Made by a program: the position numbers and the translations under genes. A stretch of DNA of 7,669 nt, from contig JAICLV010000116.1 of the NCBI GenBank assembly GCA_025925185.1, positions 1 through 7,669 on the forward strand, written 5' to 3'. The notes under the pieces are model-generated. The model saw nothing but the letters and a program-made list of their open reading frames with translations, did not search any database and was not told the origin of the DNA. The first letter of the stretch is position 1. Each line of letters begins with the position of its first letter. This stretch comes from Acidothermaceae bacterium. Lineage in GTDB: Bacteria > Actinomycetota > Actinomycetes > Acidothermales > Acidothermaceae. Shown here piece by piece: positions 1-6,082 of the stretch.

Positions 1-126
1 CGAAGCTACGTGTTCTCCGATCTCGGCGGTCGCACCGTCCACGAGGCGCTGGCCACCGGGATCGACACGCGCCAAGTGTGGCAAGCGGTGTGCGCGTCCT
101 TCGACGTCCCGCCAAAACTCCGCTGA
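1..126 (+). CDS. DUF3046 family protein, 3' part
   Basis: The open frame from base 1 encodes 41 residues and ends with TGA at 124-126. The visible part contains LGGRTVHEALATGIDTRQVW and then AVCASFDVPPKLR. This matches the C-terminal half of the small (about 60-70 residue) DUF3046 family as I remember it, with its signature of a 'LGGRTV.EAL..G.....VW.AVC..FDVP' type. The function is unknown. The family is typical of actinomycetes and is usually found just upstream of recA, as here, which supports both the call and the lineage. The N-terminal part lies outside the window. Whether it shares transcripts with recA is unclear, because 289 bases with a separate SOS box lie between them. Confidence 0.82.
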   Translation, partial: RSYVFSDLGGRTVHEALATGIDTRQVWQAVCASFDVPPKLR

Positions 127-415
127 CCCTGCCCCTCCCACCCCGGCGAGTTGATCACGTTCAGGGGGCTAGCGGGTCCGAAGGCGCCCCCACAGGCCTC
201 GTGAGGGACGTGCTCAGGTGTCCAGGGCCCGTCCTCGGCCAGATCCGGTCGGCGTGTCGCGCTTTCGTTCGAACAGATGTTCGGTTACTGTCCCCAGGTG
301 TTCGGCCTTTCCCCAGCCGTCCACAGCGGTCGCGTCGTCCGGTGAAAACGTCGGCGGCCGCCCGTAGCGTCGTCCGCGACAACCACAGACCGACTTTCCG
401 AACGGGACGGTAACG
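127..415 (+). promoter_or_regulatory. recA upstream regulatory region
   Basis: This 289-base gap carries the recA control signals and no convincing gene. The short open frames crossing it lack family resemblance. It holds the LexA site at 269-284 and a second TGTTCGG at 299-305, exactly 21 bases downstream of the TGTTCGG at 278-284. There are two weak promoter candidates. One is a TACTGT -10 at 286-291, placed so that the SOS box would fill its spacer. The other is GTGAAA (342-347), 17 bases, TAGCGT (365-370). I searched for the PafBC-type motif (TTGTCRGTG-N8-TANNNT) known from mycobacterial recA and found no convincing copy. Confidence 0.5.
269..284 (+). promoter_or_regulatory. SOS box (LexA operator) of recA
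   Basis: The bases are TCGAACAGATGTTCGG. The actinobacterial/Bacillus-type SOS box is TCGAAC-N4-GTTCGA, so 11 of 12 defined positions match and only the last differs. It is the only good copy I see in the window. It lies 131 bases upstream of the recA ATG. LexA would bind here and block transcription until DNA damage triggers its RecA-stimulated self-cleavage. A TANNNT hexamer (TACTGT, 286-291) immediately downstream would place the box in the promoter spacer, but the matching -35 is poor. Confidence 0.85.
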
Positions 416-2554
416 ATGGCAGCACCCGACCGCGACAAGGCCCTAGAGAACGCGATCGCGCAGATCGAGCGCGCGCACGGCAAGGGGTCGGTGATGCGCC
501 TTGGCGATGAGGCGAGGGCACCGATCGAGGTCATCCCCACCGGTTCAATCGCCTTGGACGTCGCGCTTGGCATCGGCGGGTTGCCGAGGGGGCGCATCGT
601 CGAGATCTATGGGCCGGAGTCCAGCGGCAAGACCACGCTCGCGCTGCACGCAGTCGCGAATGCGCAGCGGGCCGGAGGGGTCGCGGCGTTCATCGACGCC
701 GAGCACGCGCTCGACCCGGAGTACGCGAAGAAGTTGGGCGTCGACACCGACAACCTGCTGGTCTCGCAGCCCGACACTGGCGAGCAGGCCCTTGAGATCG
801 CCGACACGCTCATTCGGTCGGGCGCGATCGACGTCATCGTCATCGACTCGGTGGCCGCGCTGACGCCACGCGCCGAGATCGAGGGCGAGATGGGTGACAG
901 CCACGTCGGCCTGCAGGCGCGTTTGATGAGCCAGGCATTGCGCAAAATCACCGGCGCGTTAAGCAATTCCGGCACCACCGCGATTTTCATCAACCAGCTT
1001 CGCGAAAAGATCGGTGTCTTCTTCGGGTGTTTCAACTACAACACCCGCGTCACGCTCGCCGACGGCACGCAGGAGAAGATTGGCAAGATCGTCAACCAGA
1101 AGATGCCGGTCGAGGTGCTCTCATACGACGCCGAGGCCGACCGCATCGTGCCGCGCAAGGTCGTCAACTGGTTCGACAACGGGGTGACCGAGGAGTTCTT
1201 GCAGTTCACAGTCGCGAAGTCTGGCCGCAACGGCCGGGCGCAATTCGCGGCCACGCCCAACCACTTGATTCGCACGCCGGGGGGCTGGCGCGAGGCCGGC
1301 GAGCTTATCGCCGGTGACCGGGTGATGGTCACCGAGACGCACCGGCTGAGCCCGCAGCAATGGCAAGTCGTGCTCGGCTCTCTTATGGGCGACGGCAACC
1401 TCTCGCCGAACCTGCGTGACCGCAGCGGCGTTCGATTCCGCTTGGGGCAGGGTCCGAAGCAGGTCGCCTACCTCGACTGGAAGGTGTCGCTGCTCGGCAA
1501 TATCGGGTGCAGCCGTCGCGAGAGCTCGACGGGCGCGGTCTTCGCCGACTTCACGCCGCTGCCCGAGCTCGGTGAGTTGCAGCAGGCGGTGTATTTCGGT
1601 GACGGCAAGAAGCACCTGTCCGACGAGTACCTCAAGGCGCTCACGCCGCTCGCGCTCGCGATCTGGTACATGGACGACGGGAACTTCACCGTTCGTTCCA
1701 AGGGGCTGCAGGAGCGCACGCAAGGGGGCAGCGGGCGCATCGAGATCTGCGTCGACGCGATGACCGAGGGCACTCGCGCGCGGTTGGTCGACTACCTGCG
1801 CGACACGCACGGCCTCGAGGTCAAGCTCATCACTCGTGGCGCACGCGCGCAGCAGGTGATTCAGTTCTCGACGGCGGCGTCGGCCGAGTTCCAAGCGATC
1901 GTCGCGCCCTACGTCCATCCCTCGATGGAGTACAAGCTGCTGCCGCGGTTCCGTGGCATATTCGTCGTGGAGCCCGAGTTCGTCGATGCTGTCGAGCGGC
2001 CGGTGCCGGCACGCGTTCTCGACATTCACGTGAAGCCGAAGACGCGCTCGATGCACCGCTTCGACATCGAGGTTGAGGGCAACCACAACTACTTTGTCGA
2101 CGGCGTCATGGTACACAACAGTCCGGAGACCACGACGGGCGGCAAGGCCCTGAAGTTCTACGCGTCGGTGCGCATTGACGTGCGGCGAATTGAAACGCTG
2201 AAGGACGGTCAGGAGGCGGTTGGTAACCGCACTCGGGCCAAGGTCGTGAAGAACAAGTGCGCGTCGCCATTCCGCCAGGCGGAGTTTGACATCATCTACA
2301 ACGTCGGCATCAGCCGTGAGGGCAGCCTCATCGACATGGGTGTCGACAACGGGATCGTCCGCAAGTCGGGCGCTTGGTACACCTACGAGGGCGACCAGCT
2401 CGGTCAGGGCAAGGAGAACGCGCGCAACTTCCTGCGCGACAACCCCGACCTCGCTGATGAGATCGAGAAGAAAATCAAGGAGAAGCTCGGCATCGGGCCG
2501 CGCGTCGACGACCCGATCGACCTCACGGTCGCGCCTGCTCCTCTGGGCGACTGA
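416..2554 (+). CDS. recA: Recombinase RecA precursor containing an intein
   Basis: RecA forms ATP-dependent filaments on single-stranded DNA, drives strand exchange and acts as co-protease for LexA. The precursor has 712 residues; removing the 364-residue intein leaves a 348-residue RecA, the normal actinobacterial length. The N-extein is 1-204 and the C-extein 569-712. Visible landmarks are the Walker A motif GPESSGKT at 66-73, catalytic Glu96 in IDAEHALDP, the Walker B strand VIVIDS ending at Asp144, and the L2 loop around [12 protein letters not shown], which the intein splits. The start at 416 gives a typical RecA N-terminus ([20 protein letters not shown]), preceded by a modest GGGACGG ribosome site. 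One oddity is Phe at position 202, where RecA usually has Met (VMFG). Active RecA requires protein splicing. Upstream SOS control and the recX gene downstream fit a standard recA-recX unit. Confidence 0.97.
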   Translation: MAAPDRDKALENAIAQIERAHGKGSVMRLGDEARAPIEVIPTGSIALDVALGIGGLPRGRIVEIYGPESSGKTTLALHAVANAQRAGGVAAFIDAEHALDPEYAKKLGVDTDNLLVSQPDTGEQALEIADTLIRSGAIDVIVIDSVAALTPRAEIEGEMGDSHVGLQARLMSQALRKITGALSNSGTTAIFINQLREKIGVFFGCFNYNTRVTLADGTQEKIGKIVNQKMPVEVLSYDAEADRIVPRKVVNWFDNGVTEEFLQFTVAKSGRNGRAQFAATPNHLIRTPGGWREAGELIAGDRVMVTETHRLSPQQWQVVLGSLMGDGNLSPNLRDRSGVRFRLGQGPKQVAYLDWKVSLLGNIGCSRRESSTGAVFADFTPLPELGELQQAVYFGDGKKHLSDEYLKALTPLALAIWYMDDGNFTVRSKGLQERTQGGSGRIEICVDAMTEGTRARLVDYLRDTHGLEVKLITRGARAQQVIQFSTAASAEFQAIVAPYVHPSMEYKLLPRFRGIFVVEPEFVDAVERPVPARVLDIHVKPKTRSMHRFDIEVEGNHNYFVDGVMVHNSPETTTGGKALKFYASVRIDVRRIETLKDGQEAVGNRTRAKVVKNKCASPFRQAEFDIIYNVGISREGSLIDMGVDNGIVRKSGAWYTYEGDQLGQGKENARNFLRDNPDLADEIEKKIKEKLGIGPRVDDPIDLTVAPAPLGD
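1028..2119 (+). mobile_element. RecA intein with LAGLIDADG homing endonuclease
   Basis: This is a self-splicing protein insert of 364 residues (205-568 of the precursor). It starts with Cys205 after ...KIGVFFG and ends ...GVMVHN before Ser569 (SPETTTGG). Splicing blocks are complete: N-terminal [13 protein letters not shown] (block A), the block B TxxH in ATPNHLIRT (Thr280, His283), block F in [15 protein letters not shown] (Asp550, His557), and block G VMVHN with penultimate His567 and terminal Asn568. The +1 nucleophile is Ser569. The endonuclease domain has two LAGLIDADG motifs, LGSLMGDG (320-327, acidic Asp326) and LAIWYMDDG (414-422, acidic Asp421), both intact. Length, sequence and site closely resemble the M. 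leprae RecA intein as I remember it. They differ from the M. tuberculosis intein, which sits further downstream. Splicing looks functional; endonuclease activity is plausible but unproven. Confidence 0.96.
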
Positions 2555-2569
2555 CTGAGTTCTTCGCGC

Positions 2570-3193
2570 ATGAGTTCAAGCTTCGGTGGACGGCGGGGGA
2601 GGCGGTCGGCGTCCGGGTGGTCGGCTGCGGCGAAACCCGCTCACGAAGAACCGGATCGGCCGGCGGATCACGACGATCCGCCGGCCGACCCGGCCTCTGT
2701 TGCCCGCAAAATCGCACTTGACCTGCTGACCGCCGCGCCGCGGACCCGCGCACAGCTGTCCGACGCGATGGCGCGCCGCGGCGTCCCCGACGACGTTGCG
2801 GCCGAGGTGCTCGACCGCTTCACCGAGGTCGGGCTCATTGACGACGCCGCGTATGCGGGGGCTTGGGTGGCGTCGCGTCAGCGCACCCGCGGCCTAGCAC
2901 CCCGAGCGCTCGCTAGTGAGCTGCGACAACGCGGTGTCGCCGAGCCGCTCATCGCCGAGGCGGTTGACGCTGTTGATGGCGACGAAATCGAGGCCGCAGC
3001 TCGCGGATTGGTGCGGCGCAAGGTGCGAACGATGGCCGGCCTGCCGCGCGAGGTGAAGCTGCGTCGGCTGTCAGGATTGCTTGCCCGCAAGGGATATCCC
3101 AGCGACGTGTCGATTCGTGCGGTGCGCGACGTCCTCGCGGAGCAGTCCGACGTTGACGCAGGCTCAACCGACGACGTCGACATCGAGGTCTGA
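2570..3193 (+). CDS. recX: Regulatory protein RecX
   Basis: RecX binds RecA filaments and restrains RecA's ATPase, strand exchange and co-protease activity. The 207-residue product has the RecX three-helix repeat pattern. The conserved part starts near residue 45 (ARKIALDLLTAAPRTRAQL) and continues through LDRFTEVGLIDDAAYAGAWV (about 81-100), RGLAPRALASELRQRGV (about 107-123) and a C-terminal repeat with LLARKGYPSDV (170-180). The first 44 residues are low-complexity and charged, and the last 15 are acidic. The start at 2570 is 15 bases after the recA stop, so the two genes are probably co-transcribed. No good Shine-Dalgarno sequence precedes it and no in-frame start lies closer to the conserved domain. 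The 5' codons carry a very strong inverted repeat (2651-2693). Confidence 0.92.
   Translation: MSSSFGGRRGRRSASGWSAAAKPAHEEPDRPADHDDPPADPASVARKIALDLLTAAPRTRAQLSDAMARRGVPDDVAAEVLDRFTEVGLIDDAAYAGAWVASRQRTRGLAPRALASELRQRGVAEPLIAEAVDAVDGDEIEAAARGLVRRKVRTMAGLPREVKLRRLSGLLARKGYPSDVSIRAVRDVLAEQSDVDAGSTDDVDIEV
2651..2693 (+). promoter_or_regulatory. Strong hairpin within the recX 5' coding region
   Basis: Arms TCGGCCGGCGGATC (2656-2669) and GATCCGCCGGCCGA (2675-2688) are perfectly complementary over 14 bases around a 5-base loop, ACGAC. After one A/C mismatch (2655/2689) four more pairs follow (CCGG with CCGG), giving 18 of 19 paired positions. It occupies codons 28-42 of recX, about 100 bases after the recA stop. 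No T-run follows, so it is not a classic intrinsic terminator. It could still pause or attenuate transcription, shield or stabilise the recA mRNA 3' end, or slow recX translation. Confidence 0.75.
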
Positions 3194-3232
3194 GTCTCGA
3201 GGAGCGCGACGCCCAGCCGTGACGAAACCTGA

Positions 3233-3254
3233 GCTGCAGGCGCTCAATTGCAGC
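3233..3254 (+). repeat. Small inverted repeat upstream of the epimerase-like gene
   Basis: GCTGCA (3233-3238) and TGCAGC (3249-3254) are separated by 10 bases. The repeat lies in the 77-base gap after recX, just upstream of the putative -10 of the next gene. Six-base arms can arise by chance in this GC-rich DNA. It could be a weak operator or a weak recX terminator; no T-run is present. Confidence 0.25.
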
Positions 3255-3258
3255 CGCG

Positions 3259-3271
3259 TAAGTTGCCGATA
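3259..3271 (+). promoter_or_regulatory. Putative leaderless promoter of the epimerase-like gene
   Basis: A TAAGTT hexamer (3259-3264, fitting TANNNT) ends six bases before the ATG at 3271, so transcription would start at or next to the start codon. No Shine-Dalgarno sequence precedes this ATG, which fits leaderless expression, common in actinomycetes. A recognisable -35 is lacking. Confidence 0.4.
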
Positions 3272-3852
3272 TGCGAATCTTCCTGGCCGGCGCGACCGGC
3301 GTGATCGGGCTGCCACTCACACGCTTTCTCATCGAAGCAGGCCACAGTGTCGCAGGCATGACGCGCACGTCGTCCAAGGCCGCACTCATCAGGGACCTCG
3401 GCGCGCGACCCGTCGTGTGCGACGTCTACGACGCCGCGGGCCTGACCCGAGCCGTCGTCGATTTCGCGCCCGACGCCGTGATCCACGAGCTGACCGACTT
3501 GCCCGACGACATCTCGCAGCTGCGCGACGCCAGCGCGAACAACGCGCGCATCCGCAGAGATGGCACGCGCAACCTGCTTGCCGCCGCTAAGGCCGCCGGG
3601 GCGACACGGTTCATCGCCCAAAGCGTCGCCTGGGATTTGTCCGGAGACGGCGGGGCGGCCAAGCAGGAACTTGAAACCGCCGTGCTCGGCGCGGACGGGA
3701 TCGTCGTCCGGTATGGCATGTTCTACGGGCCCGGCACGTACCACGAGCACGACCGGCCTGAGCGGCCGCGCATCCATGTCGACGAGGCGGCGCGCCGCAC
3801 AGCGGATTTGCTTGACGCGTCAAGTGGCATCGTGGAAATCGTCGAGGACTAG
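3271..3852 (+). CDS. Short NAD(P)-binding epimerase/dehydratase-like protein
   Basis: This is a member of the extended or atypical short-chain dehydrogenase superfamily (NAD-dependent epimerase/dehydratase type). The Rossmann nucleotide-binding motif is clear at the N-terminus: MRIFLAGATGVIG, with Gly7, Gly10 and Gly13. The family-typical 'N..GTRNLLAAAKAAGATRFIAQSVAW' region is at about 91-121 and RYGMFYGPGTY at 147-157. The protein has 193 residues, while relatives are usually about 250-300. The segment between the YGPGTY motif and the IHVDEAA helix (169-175) is only about 11 residues long. A canonical YxxxK catalytic pair is not obvious; SVAWDLS stands where relatives often have SIAW.Y. It could be a compact functional enzyme, a sensor-like protein or a decayed gene. 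Substrate is unknown. It precedes tetR by 51 bases in the same direction. Confidence 0.75.
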   Translation: MRIFLAGATGVIGLPLTRFLIEAGHSVAGMTRTSSKAALIRDLGARPVVCDVYDAAGLTRAVVDFAPDAVIHELTDLPDDISQLRDASANNARIRRDGTRNLLAAAKAAGATRFIAQSVAWDLSGDGGAAKQELETAVLGADGIVVRYGMFYGPGTYHEHDRPERPRIHVDEAARRTADLLDASSGIVEIVED

Positions 3853-3867
3853 ACCCGCCGAGCGTGG

Positions 3868-3897
3868 TTGGACCGGTCGGTCCACCAAGCTTAGAAT
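3868..3897 (+). promoter_or_regulatory. tetR promoter (leaderless)
   Basis: TTGGAC (3868-3873), an 18-base spacer and TAGAAT (3892-3897) form a credible sigma-70-type promoter. The -10 ends six bases before the ATG at 3904, so the transcript probably begins at the start codon. No ribosome binding site is visible, which agrees. Operator copy 1 covers the -35 and half the spacer, so a bound repressor would exclude RNA polymerase. Confidence 0.65.
3869..3884 (+). promoter_or_regulatory. TetR operator copy 1 (autoregulatory)
   Basis: TGGACCGGTCGGTCCA is an inverted repeat with perfect 7-base arms (TGGACCG/CGGTCCA) around a central GT. It is the most symmetrical of three copies. Its core resembles the GACC-N4-GGTC-type boxes bound by the Bacillus LmrA/YxaF (QdoR) repressors as I recall them, the subfamily to which the adjacent TetR appears related. 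It overlaps the tetR -35, implying autorepression. Confidence 0.8.
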
Positions 3898-3903
3898 CGG
3901 CGC

Positions 3904-4509
3904 ATGTCTGCCGAGCCGAAGACGTCGAAGGGCCGGGCCAGTCGTGAGCGCATCGTCGAGAGCGCCGCGGAGTTAGTGGCCGAGCGGGGCGTTCAAGCCA
4001 CCAGCCTGGACGACGTGCGCGCCGCCACGGGTGTCAGCAAGAGCCAGCTTTACCACTACTTCGCCGACCGCGACGAGCTCGTCCAATCCGCCGTCGGATT
4101 TCGCTGCGAACAGGTGCTGGCCGGCATCGGGGAGTCGCTGCGCAACGTGACGACGTTCGCTCAGCTGGAGAAGGCGCTCCGGCGCATGGTCAAGGACTAC
4201 GAGCAGCACCCTGTCGGCTGCCCGATCGGCACCCTGGCGGCCGAAGTGGTCGATCGAAACGAGGGCGCGCGGCTGCACACGGTCGCGGCGTTCGCGGCGT
4301 GGGAAGACCTGCTCGCGCAGGCACTCACCCACATGCGAGACCGCGGCGAACTGCGCGCCGACGCGAAACCCCACCTGCTGGCGATGAGTGTCCTCGCGAG
4401 CATCGAGGGCGGCTTGTTGCTCAGCCAGGTGCGCAGGGACGCCAAGAGTCTGCGCGTCGCGCTCGACGGGGCTCTCGGCTACCTCACGACCTTCAAAGCC
4501 CTGGACTAG
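3904..4509 (+). CDS. TetR/AcrR family transcriptional repressor
   Basis: This is a 201-residue DNA-binding regulator, a normal length for TetR proteins. The N-terminal domain (about residues 11-60) has the helix-turn-helix TSLDDVRAATGVSKSQLYHY followed by FADRDELV, the family hallmark. The C-terminal ligand domain carries HPVGCPIGTLAAEV (102-115), a motif typical of the LmrA/YxaF-like TetR subgroup that controls drug efflux. It probably represses itself and the downstream pump by binding the 16-base palindromes at 3869, 4502 and 4536. The inducing ligand cannot be read from sequence. The start at 3904 fits the leaderless promoter. Its TAG stop (4507-4509) lies inside operator copy 2. Codon 24 is the rare TTA. 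Confidence 0.92.
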   Translation: MSAEPKTSKGRASRERIVESAAELVAERGVQATSLDDVRAATGVSKSQLYHYFADRDELVQSAVGFRCEQVLAGIGESLRNVTTFAQLEKALRRMVKDYEQHPVGCPIGTLAAEVVDRNEGARLHTVAAFAAWEDLLAQALTHMRDRGELRADAKPHLLAMSVLASIEGGLLLSQVRRDAKSLRVALDGALGYLTTFKALD

Positions 4510-4517
4510 TCGGTCCA
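4502..4517 (+). promoter_or_regulatory. TetR operator copy 2 (efflux gene)
   Basis: TGGACTAGTCGGTCCA matches copy 1 at 14 of 16 positions and keeps the outer TGGAC/GTCCA arms. It overlaps the tetR stop codon and the likely -35 of the pump promoter, the same relative placement as copy 1 has at tetR. Confidence 0.78.
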
Positions 4518-4531
4518 CTTGTTGTTACCTT
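4502..4531 (+). promoter_or_regulatory. Putative promoter of the efflux gene
   Basis: TGGACT (4502-4507), an 18-base spacer and TACCTT (4526-4531) would start transcription near 4538, inside operator copy 3. Both hexamers are imperfect. The main support is that the geometry relative to operator copy 2 is within one base of that seen at the better tetR promoter. Confidence 0.4.
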
Positions 4532-4563
4532 CTTCTGGACCGCCCAGTCCAAAAGAAGGTAAC
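4524..4563 (+). promoter_or_regulatory. 40-base dyad over operator 3 and the ribosome site
   Basis: GTTACCTTCTT (4524-4534) and AAGAAGGTAAC (4553-4563) are perfectly complementary over 11 bases. Inside them, after one C/A mismatch, are the TGGAC/GTCCA arms of operator copy 3, so 16 of 17 positions pair around a 6-base centre. The right arm contains the ribosome binding site AGAAGG (4554-4559), eight bases before the pump's ATG at 4568. If transcription starts upstream of 4524 the RNA hairpin would hide this site. If it starts near 4538 the symmetry can only act on DNA. Confidence 0.75.
4536..4551 (+). promoter_or_regulatory. TetR operator copy 3 (efflux gene)
   Basis: TGGACCGCCCAGTCCA shares the invariant TGGAC-N6-GTCCA frame with copies 1 and 2. 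It begins 34 bases after copy 2, about three helical turns, so dimers on both would lie on similar faces of the DNA. It covers the predicted transcription start of the pump gene. Confidence 0.72.
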
Positions 4564-4567
4564 GGCC

Positions 4568-6058
4568 ATGACATCAAACCTCGACGCCGCCGCCGCGCCG
4601 CCTTTCCTCTCGACCCGTCGCGGCGTGGCGACGCTGCTGCTGCTGTGCGCGATCCAGTTTCTCGACGTCCTCGACTCTTCGATCATGAACGTCGCGCTGC
4701 CGTCGATTCAGCGAGACCTCGGGTTCTCACAGCAGAACCTGCAGTGGGTTCTCAGTGGCTACGTGCTCACCTACGGAGGTTTCCTGCTCCTCGGCGGCCG
4801 CGCCGCAGACCTTGTCGGACGACGGCGCGTGCTCGTTGCCGGCGTCGTGCTTTTCGCCGGAGCGTCCCTCGCGGGTGGGCTCTCGACGGCGTCCGGGGCG
4901 TTGATATCGGCCCGACTGGTACAGGGTTTCGGGGCTGCGTTGATGGCGCCCGCCGGACTCTCGATCCTCACGACGACCTTCACCAACCCGGTCGACCGGC
5001 ACAAGGCGCTCGGCCTTTGGGGGGCGGTCAGCGGGCTTGGCGCGGCGGTCGGCGTCTTCTTCGGAGGCGTGCTGTCCGAGGGCCCCGGCTGGCGCTGGGT
5101 GCTCTTCGTCAACCTGCCGTTCTGCGCGCTCATTTTGGCCAGCGCGTTCGCGCTTATCAGCGCCGAGCGCAAGCGCCCCTCGCTCGCCGGTTTCGACATC
5201 CCGGGGGCGGTCCTCGTGACCGCAGGCGTCTTGCTGCTCGTGTACGCCTTAATCAAGGCGCCCACCGCGGGATGGACAAACCGCCACACGATTGGCGAAC
5301 TCGCGACCGCCGCGGTGTTGCTCGCCGCGTTTGCCCTGAACGAACTGCGCAGGCAGAACCCGCTGACCCCGTTCTCGATCTTTCGCACGAAGGGCCTGCT
5401 GGCCGCAGACACCACGCAGCTGATCGGGTTCGCCGGCTTCTACTCGATGTTCTTCTTCCTCACGCTCTACATGCAGAACATCCTCGGGTTCTCGCCGATC
5501 CGGGCAGGCGCCGCGTATCTTCCGGTCACCATCGGCATCGGCGTCGCGGCGACGGTGTCAGCGAGGTTGTTCGGACGCGTCGGCACCAAGCCGGTCATCG
5601 TCGTGGGGTCGGTGTTGGCCGCGCTGGCGATCTACTACTTGTCGCGGTTGCCCTCGAATGGCGACTACGTTCGCGATTTGCTTCCTGGTCTCGTCGTCAT
5701 GTCGGTCGGACTCGGCGGCGTGTTCGTAGGTGTCACGACCGCCGCGAACGCAGGAGTCGCTGAAACGGAAGCCGGCCTCGCCGCCGGGTTGCTCAACACG
5801 GCGCAACAACTCGGCGCCGCGTTGGGCCTCGCCATTTTCTCCGCGCTCGCTACCGCCCGTACCAACAACCTGTTAGCGGCGCACGCGAGCGTTCCGCACG
5901 CGCTGACGTCGGGTTACCACCGAGCGCTCGTCGCCTGCAGCATCTTCGTCGGGCTCGCCGCGATCGTGGCCGTGCGCGCGGCCAATTCCCGCGGAGCCGC
6001 GGCGATCAAGGACTCGACGTCCGAGCGGCTCGACCGCGTGCCGGTGGGAGACGCCTAA
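4568..6058 (+). CDS. DHA2-family MFS multidrug efflux transporter
   Basis: This inner-membrane, proton-driven drug exporter is of the EmrB/QacA (14-helix DHA2) type, with 496 residues, a usual length. Family motifs are visible: motif D1 in FLDVLDSSIMNVALPSIQRDL (31-51), motif A in GGRAADLVGRRRVLV (76-90), and the motif C region GLGAAVGVFFGG (156-167) followed by GWRWVLFVNLP (174-184). Hydrophobic helices run through most of the sequence, and a short polar tail (about 471-496) follows the last one. The ATG at 4568 is preceded by a good ribosome site, AGAAGG, eight bases away. The frame is open further upstream, but there it runs through tetR codons and gives no membrane sequence. Adjacent tetR and two operators indicate drug- or metabolite-induced expression. 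Substrate is unknown. Codons 228 and 436 are TTA. Confidence 0.93.
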   Translation: MTSNLDAAAAPPFLSTRRGVATLLLLCAIQFLDVLDSSIMNVALPSIQRDLGFSQQNLQWVLSGYVLTYGGFLLLGGRAADLVGRRRVLVAGVVLFAGASLAGGLSTASGALISARLVQGFGAALMAPAGLSILTTTFTNPVDRHKALGLWGAVSGLGAAVGVFFGGVLSEGPGWRWVLFVNLPFCALILASAFALISAERKRPSLAGFDIPGAVLVTAGVLLLVYALIKAPTAGWTNRHTIGELATAAVLLAAFALNELRRQNPLTPFSIFRTKGLLAADTTQLIGFAGFYSMFFFLTLYMQNILGFSPIRAGAAYLPVTIGIGVAATVSARLFGRVGTKPVIVVGSVLAALAIYYLSRLPSNGDYVRDLLPGLVVMSVGLGGVFVGVTTAANAGVAETEAGLAAGLLNTAQQLGAALGLAIFSALATARTNNLLAAHASVPHALTSGYHRALVACSIFVGLAAIVAVRAANSRGAAAIKDSTSERLDRVPVGDA

Positions 6059-6082
6059 CCGCGCGCTGGTGATTAGCGGCGG
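6059..6082. terminator. Possible bidirectional terminator hairpin
   Basis: Between two convergent genes, CCGC-G-CGCT (6059-6067) can pair with AGCGGCGG (6075-6082), eight pairs with a one-base bulge and a seven-base loop. It overlaps the last codons of the minus-strand gene and directly follows the pump's stop. No T-run is present, so termination is only an inference from position and structure. Confidence 0.35.

Noticed and set aside
250..310. PafBC/RecA-independent damage promoter motif (TTGTCRGTG-N8-TANNNT)
   Set aside because: TGTC occurs at 255 and 289, but neither is followed by a TANNNT at the required distance.
78..413. 111-codon frame upstream of recA
   Set aside because: It overlaps the DUF3046 end and the SOS box, is Arg/Pro-rich, and resembles no family I know.
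1121..2116. 331-codon open frame on the minus strand opposite the intein
   Set aside because: It is fully antisense to a strongly supported intein, is dominated by Arg, Val, Asp and Leu as expected from reverse reading of GC-rich codons, and shows no recognisable domain.
1028..2119. Intein as a foreign gene fusion or frameshift artefact
   Set aside because: The insert is in frame at both ends, has all splicing blocks, and its removal leaves an uninterrupted 348-residue RecA.
4388..4567. Upstream extension of the efflux protein (60 extra residues)
   Set aside because: The extra residues are tetR codons read in another frame. The ATG at 4568 has a good ribosome site and starts right at the family's usual N-terminus.
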